Of a DNA stretch of 64,000 bases, positions 57,701 to 64,000 are shown one piece after another (within the stretch, counting starts at the first letter, position 1; every line of letters begins with the position of its first letter). Origin of the DNA: Lenzites betulinus. Lineage: Eukaryota; Basidiomycota; Agaricomycetes; Polyporales; Polyporaceae. Position numbers and translations under genes: made by a program. The stretch spans positions 62,001 to 126,000 of the forward strand of contig JABYQU010000029.1 of the NCBI GenBank assembly GCA_022264855.1, read 5' to 3'. The notes under the pieces are model-generated. The model saw only the letters and a list, made by a program, of their open reading frames with translations. It did no database searches and was not told the origin of the DNA.

Positions 57701-59960
57701 GCGCGGGCGAGAAGATGCCCTGCAAGTGTGCTCAAGCCTGTGAAGACCTGTGAAACTTAAGTGTACTCAAGAAGAAACGGACTGTATGTATGAGTAGGAC
57801 CGTCGCTCGACTATGTTGCACAATATAGGAACCCGTAAGGACTGCCATATAGGCACGATCTCGCTTGTATGTAGATGTTACGACTTACATAAATGCATCT
57901 CCTCCTGTCGATGTGATGTATGGGCGTATCTTGATAACCGTTCGACAATTCAATGGCGAACGCCGCTGGCGTATTCGCGTACCTGCGCCATTCATTGCAA
58001 GGCTCTGCTTATAGCTGTTATCAGAACAAGGTCATGTGCGTACGGCATTCGCAATCCAGATGTTTCCGCGACCATCGCGCGTGCGGTCAGCAAGCGTCGG
58101 CCGGCGAATGGGAACGCGGACTCGGACTGCTCAGTCCAGCCCATTTTGACTCGAAGGGGCCAGTTGCGAGGTACTTGCCGCTCACTCACCGCATATGAAT
58201 ACAAGTCCGTTTCTCTGGTTAGCTAGTTGTTTGTCTAGCCGCTGCAGGTTATTACCACCCGCCGATATGCATGTCGGAGGTAGATTTTTGTGCGCGAGCC
58301 TGGCGAGTTCCAGCCCTCTTCACCCGAGACTCGGACTCGGAGTACCCAACGCGGAGCGCCGGCATATTGCGGGTGTTTGAGAAGCGCCCGTCAGCGGCCT
58401 TGAACACAACTCCTCGGACAGTTTTACAAGTTACATGACGTCGCCGCGACCTGGAAGCCTTGCAGATGCACGCCAACCCGGTGAACTGTTGGCAAGAATT
58501 AACACCTCAACTAAGGTGTAACAAATCCACGCGAGCCAGACCCACTATGACATGGCCATAAAAAGCGTCCATTGTTACTAACCACCCCGGCGGTCCGATC
58601 CGCAGAGAACACCGCAGATGTTCTCAGTCATGCGTGCAAGATGGGCTACAGGATGACGCAGGCCCGAGGACCGTTCTTCTAGTGAGTAGCGCACCTGCCT
58701 CCGACTTCGATTACGTACAATCGGCCGTATGGCTCGACTGACCGTGCGTGAATAGGTGAAGTTTTCCAGCTTCCTGCGTATCGGCGGCGACGATGCTTGT
58801 CTGGTCCTTTTTGTACAGTGTACAGCGTCGGCCCTCGGGGGACTCAGCGGCGCAGACCGGGTGCGGTTTACGGTTTGCTATTGCGAATTCGTCAGCGGCA
58901 TGCAGGATAACCCGACATATGGCCGTGGGAGCGGCAGGCAGGCGGGCACTCGCTAGCAGCTTGAATGGAGTCTCAAGATCTCAGGGACAAAGTGAGTCGG
59001 CAGTCGCTGGCGAAACGCGTTGCGATGCTGTCGCTGATTTGGCGTTTATGTAAGGACAGCCCGGCAATGGAGGAGCAGCGTGGAGCCCCGAGAGGCAGCC
59101 GATTTTCGTTGAGTGCCTTGGAGCCGGGACCGTGCTATTCCTTCTGTGCGCCTGAGGGAATTGCAATGAGCGTGGTCCCAGTTTGCTCTGGTGGACAACT
59201 CGACACGTCTCGTCTGTAGGTGTCACTCTGTGCTTCTCACTCTGGATCGACCGTGATTAGCCTGGGGAGGCGCTACGGTATCGGCGCCGCCTCTCGGCGC
59301 CGTCAGAATGGTCCACACCAGGGTGCTTCTCGAATTCGCTCTTCGTGCCATTCATTGACTGACCGTGCTTCTAGTGATCACCCATTGCACAGACTTCCGC
59401 ACCGTTGCGATGGGTCCTTCGTCCAGGTTTCCTCGCGGAAAGACACATGTTCTCCGTGTGGCACCGTACGGTCCTCTACTCGGGTAAGTGTGCCCGGCAG
59501 GATCACGACGGTCACACTGGTTGAACCTTTTTTCTTATTCGCAGGCGGCAATCTCCCGTCCGCCGCAGGCTGTCCCTGCGGGCGACCTGGTGACACGCAC
59601 GAAGCGCCGGCGGGCAGAGCGCATACCGTCGGCCAAGCTCGTCTCAGACGTGATCGTTTCCCCGGCGCATGTCCACGCTGGCGACGCGCCGCACGCGAGA
59701 GGCTAACGAGCAGACCTGCCCCGTCCAGCGCACCGCTTGTGGGGCGCAGCAGCGGGCCGGGCGGGCCGGGCTGCAGACACGCCAGGAACGAGAGTTCAAA
59801 CGTTCATTGATGGACGGGGTACCCCGCAATCTCGATCGGTCGGGCCGTGTGGGGGAGCACGCGCGCGCCCAGATGATATAAACCCCACATCGCCGCTCTG
59901 CGTTCTTCGGCGGCCTCCCTCCACTCCCCCATCCTCCCCGAGTGCGCACATACGCTCAAG
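57701..59960. other. Intergenic
   Basis: 3' flank of phospholipase D and promoter of the transporter. A 196-codon plus-strand frame at 59220-59810 is Ser/Arg-rich without domains, and I do not call it. Confidence 0.5.
59877..59882 (+). promoter_or_regulatory. TATA box of sugar transporter
   Basis: TATAAA, about 80 nt before the ATG at 59961. Confidence 0.55.
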
Positions 59961-62152
59961 ATGGCAACGGACACCCGTTTTCAGAACAGCCGGGTCTACT
60001 GTGCGTGTTCCATGTCCCCCTCTTGCGGGATAGACGGTGCTTACTCGCCCCCGCGCATGTAGGGCTCGCGTTCATCGTATACTGGGGCATCGTATTATTC
60101 GGTTATGATACGTGCGTCGCGTATGATTTTCATCCACAACGCGCTGCTGACGCGACTTGCACTGCAGCGGTGTTGGCGGTGGTGTAGTCACGCAGGCCTA
60201 CTTCGAGTCGCACTTTGGCCTTGTCAATCCCGACGGCACGGCCAACACAAAGAAGGCGAACGATGTGTCCTCCAACGTTGTGTCCGTGCTCCAGGCTGGT
60301 GCATTCTTCGGTGCTCTTGGGAGCGCGCCTATATCGGGTAGGTTGGCTTCCTTTCCAGCCCGCTTGAGCACGCGTGCTCCGCCGCGAGCGGAATGAAATT
60401 CGAACCGTTGCTGACTGCGCCGGTTAGCGGCCCTCGGCAGGCGATGGTCTCTGTTCTCCTTCACGATTATCTTTGCAGTGGGTGCTGTGAGTACATCGCA
60501 AACTGCCCACCTCTTTCTGGTCGCTCACCCGCCTCGGGCAGGTTCTCCAAACAATAGCCGGCGGCTCTCGTGGCCTTGGCTACATCTATGCCGGTCGTGT
60601 CATCGCCGGCGTGGGGATCGGTGCGATATCCGCTGTCGCACCCGCCTACGTATCCGAGTGCAGTCCAAAGGAGGTCCGTGGACGTATCACGGGGCTGTTC
60701 CAGATCATGGTCGCTGTGGGCGTAATGATCTCGTACTTTATCAACCGTAAGCTCCCGCCGCTCGTCCACCTGCGCGGGGTTTCTCACAGATGTACCATCA
60801 GTGGGCGTCAGCCTGCACATCCCGACGGGCTTTGCGGTGTGGCGCATTCCCTTCGGTTTCCAACTAGTGCCTGCGGGTATTATGGCATTCGGTCTCCTCA
60901 CCGTCAAGGAGTCCCCGCGTTGGCTCGCTTCCAAGGGCCGCATCGACGAGGCGATCGCGAACCTCGCGTACATGCGCAAGCTGCACCCGGACGACGAGCG
61001 CGTTCGCAGCGAGATGGCGGAAATCGAGGCCGCTATCGTGGAGGAGCGCGAGGCGCGGAAGGGGCTCGGCCTGCGCGAAGCGTTCTTCGGCAAGGGCAAC
61101 TTCATCCGCTTCGTCATCGCCGTCGTTATCTTCCTGCTCCAGCAATGGGGCGGGCAGAACTCGGTCAACTACTACGCGCCGCTCATCTTCAAGTCGGTGC
61201 GTGATTGTATGCGCGGGGTATCGTGCCGTGTGTCGCTGACGGGGGACCGCACAGATCGGATACACCGGCACGTCGAACTCGCTTCTGGCGTCTGGGATCT
61301 ACGGTATCGTCAAAACTGTCGCCACGGCGCTGTTCGTGTTCTTCCTGGTCGACTCGCTGGGTCGTAAACTGTCGCTGTTCATCTCGTCTATGGGCATGGG
61401 CATCATGTTCTTCATCATCGGCGCCCTCCTGAAGACGCACCCGCCGCCCGGCATCCCTACTGCCGACCCTCCCCCGGCGAGTAAGGCGATGGCTGCGATG
61501 CTCTACATCTACGTCTGCTTCTACAGCATGGGATGGGGTCCGCTCCCGTGAGTTTTCCGTCGGTGCATCCTCCTGTGAATTTGGAACTGAATGGCGTTTT
61601 CGATTAGCTGGGTCTACGTGTCCGACATCTTCCCTACCCGGACGCGGCACTACGGTCTTGCAACAGCCAGTGCCTCGCAGTGGTTGTTCAGTACGTCTCT
61701 GCGGCTTGCGCACCATACGTGATGCTCACCGCCACCGTACTCCCGTTTGCAGACTTCGTTCTGTCGAAGGTGACGCCAGACATGGTGTCGGACCTGGGCT
61801 ACAAGATCTTCCTCATGTTCGCGACGATCAACATCGCCGGCATGGCCACCTTCTCTCTGTACGTCCTCCACCTCCCGGCGCACGCGACGATTCACGATTT
61901 ACTGACCGTGCGATGCCCGCAGGCTCATCCCGGAGACGAAGGGCCGCAGTCTGGAGGAGATGGACATCATCTTCGGCTCCGTCTCGGTCGACCAGCGGCG
62001 CGCCGACATTGCGCGGCAAGAGCGAGGTGCGTTCTGCGTTACGCGCGTATCGGCGCGAGCCCCGGTGATTCCCCGATGCTCATCCGCGCTGCGCCCTTCT
62101 AGCACTCGAGCACGAGACGCGCTCCGAGCAGTCGGTCGAGCAGAAAGTGTGA
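59961..62152 (+). CDS. Sugar transporter of the major facilitator superfamily (hexose type)
   Basis: Proton-coupled sugar uptake protein of the plasma membrane. Exons 59961-60000, 60063-60111, 60168-60337, 60428-60486, 60542-60746, 60802-61196, 61255-61547, 61608-61690, 61753-61858, 61923-62026, 62103-62152; 517 aa in frame, normal for the family. Signatures: VLFGYDTGVGGGVV in helix 1, ALGRRWS after helix 2, YVSECSPKEVRGRITGLFQ, KESPRWLASKGR (about residue 212), QQWGGQNSVNYYAP in helix 7, DSLGRKLSLF, and PETKGRSLEEMD (about 467) before the cytosolic tail. About 12 hydrophobic spans. The acceptor before exon 6 (60801) could instead be 13 nt upstream in another alignment (NHVPSVGVS); the chosen one gives the family-like NLGVSLHI. 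Substrate not predictable from sequence alone. Confidence 0.95.
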
Positions 62153-64000
62153 GCGCGGGGACGCGTTCCCGTGCGCGGCGTGCGTGCGTGTGTGTGCTTG
62201 GGTTCTTGTGTGCGCAGTGCTGCTGTCTCCGCTGTGCTCTTTGGTCTTGGCGTATATACGGACACGCGATACCACGCCGTTGCGTACTGTCCATGTGTTA
62301 CGATCGCGCATGTCTGGTGTCTGCACCTTGTGGGGTGCGGCGCGGCACCGCGGGTCTTTACGACTTTCTGTCTGTTTTATGAGAACTGTACATTACTTTG
62401 GATGTTGTATTATTATGCTTTTGGATCTTGGCAGGGGTTGGTGTGCCATATGCGTGATGTTCGTTGAAGAACAGGGACACATGGATAGTCATCCAAGAAG
62501 GGGGAAGTAGTGTATCCAATGCCGGATGCACCGCGTATCATGCAAATATAATATTCAAGGCTTGCATAGATCTAACGGCGTCTGAGCGGCATCCCGGTGC
62601 GTGCTATCGTGACTGCTAGTTCGGCAAAGGATGACAGGATCCATTGCTGTGATGGAAACCTTTCGGGCCCCGTGCCACTTCACTGCTCCCCTATAAACAA
62701 CTCATGACATGTTGACAGCTGTTCTCAGATTGATAGGTCCGTAAAAAATCATAGACAGAGTGGCGGCGACGCTTCGCGTGATGCGGTACTAACAGTACTC
62801 GGGTGGCATATAGCATCAGCAAAACATCCAGATCGATGCATAAGTATGCAGCGGTAGACTAAGAATGCAACACTTTGTCAGCATGTGGATAACCTATGCA
62901 TACCTTTGCCCTTCCTGGCTATTCCCTGCAAACTTACGCTTGCCCGGGAAAATATGCATTTATTAGCGAAATTGTACGACTGTATGCAACTTATATGCAG
63001 TCTATCTGCATATATGAATACTTTTCTTATCCTCGCTCTGATTCCGGATTCCCGGAGCACTCGTTGTCTTCAATTTTGGGCATTCCACAGTGGCGGCGTG
63101 AACATGGTGAACCTTGGGGGCTCTGGAGAACGAGCGGACGTAGCAAACAAAACGGACGCCTTCCGAGTTCAGTAGCTTTCATGTCACGTCAACCGTCCGG
63201 CGCCTCGAAGTAACGGTCAACCATGTTGACACCTTCTGTTTTGGAGCCGGCGCCACATTCAATAACGACTTATAATCCCTCGGCCAGCGTCGAGGTTGCC
63301 CATCCCTTCTCTTCCTTTTACCCTCTCCTCCATCGCTACAGTACTTCTGCAGGTACCCAATGCTACGACTACGGCCTTGGAATTTGAATGTGAGCTGAGC
63401 GTCACGGTGCAGCGCGAAGAGCTACGCGCCCTCGCCATCCGAGGAGCATGTACATCTCCGCCGTCGCCGCCCCCAACCGCTGTCCTCGATTATGTTTCCA
63501 CGGGCCTATCGATTAGAGAACAGCTGGAAGAAGGCGTACAAGTATCATACCTGCCACAGACTCTATGACGCGGCACTGCCACTTTTGAAATTCGAGGTGT
63601 CGTAGAAGTTCGCTTGCACGAATGTTCTTGATTATGATATTCTCTGCCGACAAAGGTATACAAAGAGGGGGCATCTCCGTCAAGCTTCCCTCACCACAGC
63701 CGAGTACCTTCATCGCAGTAGGCGAATAACCATGACCGCCGCTTTCATACCGGGACTATTCATAGTACTCACCTTGCCGACATCGACAAGAATTAACCCC
63801 TTCTGTCTTCCGGAATGCCACGGCTAATGAACAGCATTCTGCGACAATCAATGGACGTCCGTAACATGTCGTCGCGTGGGTCCCTGGCGGTGCGTTCGCT
63901 GTTGACTGCGATGTCGTGGTTTGTGTCGATTTCGAGGCACAGCGCGCGTCATTGGGCCTCCCGATCCGATCTGCTAGATCTCGCCCAGATTATCTTATCA
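62153..64000. other. Intergenic, right end of window
   Basis: No gene recognised. 62830-63010 holds many TGCAT/ATGCA steps. A 90-codon frame at 63296-63568 has no domain and uncertain start. Confidence 0.5.

Noticed and set aside
59220..59810. 196-codon frame upstream of the transporter
   Set aside because: Ser/Arg-rich low-information translation, overlapped by equally long frames on both strands.
1..64000. CRISPR arrays, bacterial operons or riboswitches
   Set aside because: The window is eukaryotic with spliced genes; no regularly spaced repeats were seen.

Overview
The window is nuclear DNA of a filamentous basidiomycete, most likely an agaricomycete of the wood-decay (Polyporales-like) type. 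This is inferred from genes split by many 45-70 nt GT..AG introns, multiple class I hydrophobins with a shared three-exon structure, F-box proteins, a DUF6533-like membrane protein and a Tad/I-type LINE. I assembled spliced models by hand. Every model with listed exons closes in frame, except the DUF6533-like gene, which is only partly resolved.

Layout. 0-5.4 kb: protein farnesyltransferase beta subunit (+) converging on an F-box protein (-). 6.3-16.9 kb: one long non-LTR retrotransposon on the minus strand, bounded by a 12-15 bp target-site duplication. It carries a broken 5' ORF, a frameshifted gag-like ORF1, an endonuclease/reverse-transcriptase ORF and an RNase H frame. 19-24.3 kb: an intron-bearing tRNA-Thr, the nuclear pore protein Nup84/Nup107 (14 exons) and a second F-box-like protein.

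25.8-53.1 kb is a secretome island: a Ser/Thr/Gly-rich beta-type secreted protein, six class I hydrophobins (two at the left, four at the right) and, between them, four paralogues of a secreted family with an identical four-exon layout ending in a 24-33 nt exon. It also holds a DUF6533-like multi-pass membrane protein, a 2.1 kb almost fully palindromic foldback element (10 bp duplication, Mutator/FB-like) and a 181 bp MITE (8 bp duplication, hAT-like).

54-62.2 kb: a 20-exon phospholipase D with two HKD motifs and an 11-exon sugar transporter of the major facilitator superfamily. The last 1.8 kb shows no gene.

How the genes relate: the housekeeping genes at the two ends look like conserved single-copy genes. 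The middle is a cluster of small secreted, mostly surface-active proteins that has grown by tandem duplication and is also where the DNA transposons landed. The hydrophobins and the four-paralogue family probably serve the hyphal surface, but only the hydrophobin role rests on established family knowledge.
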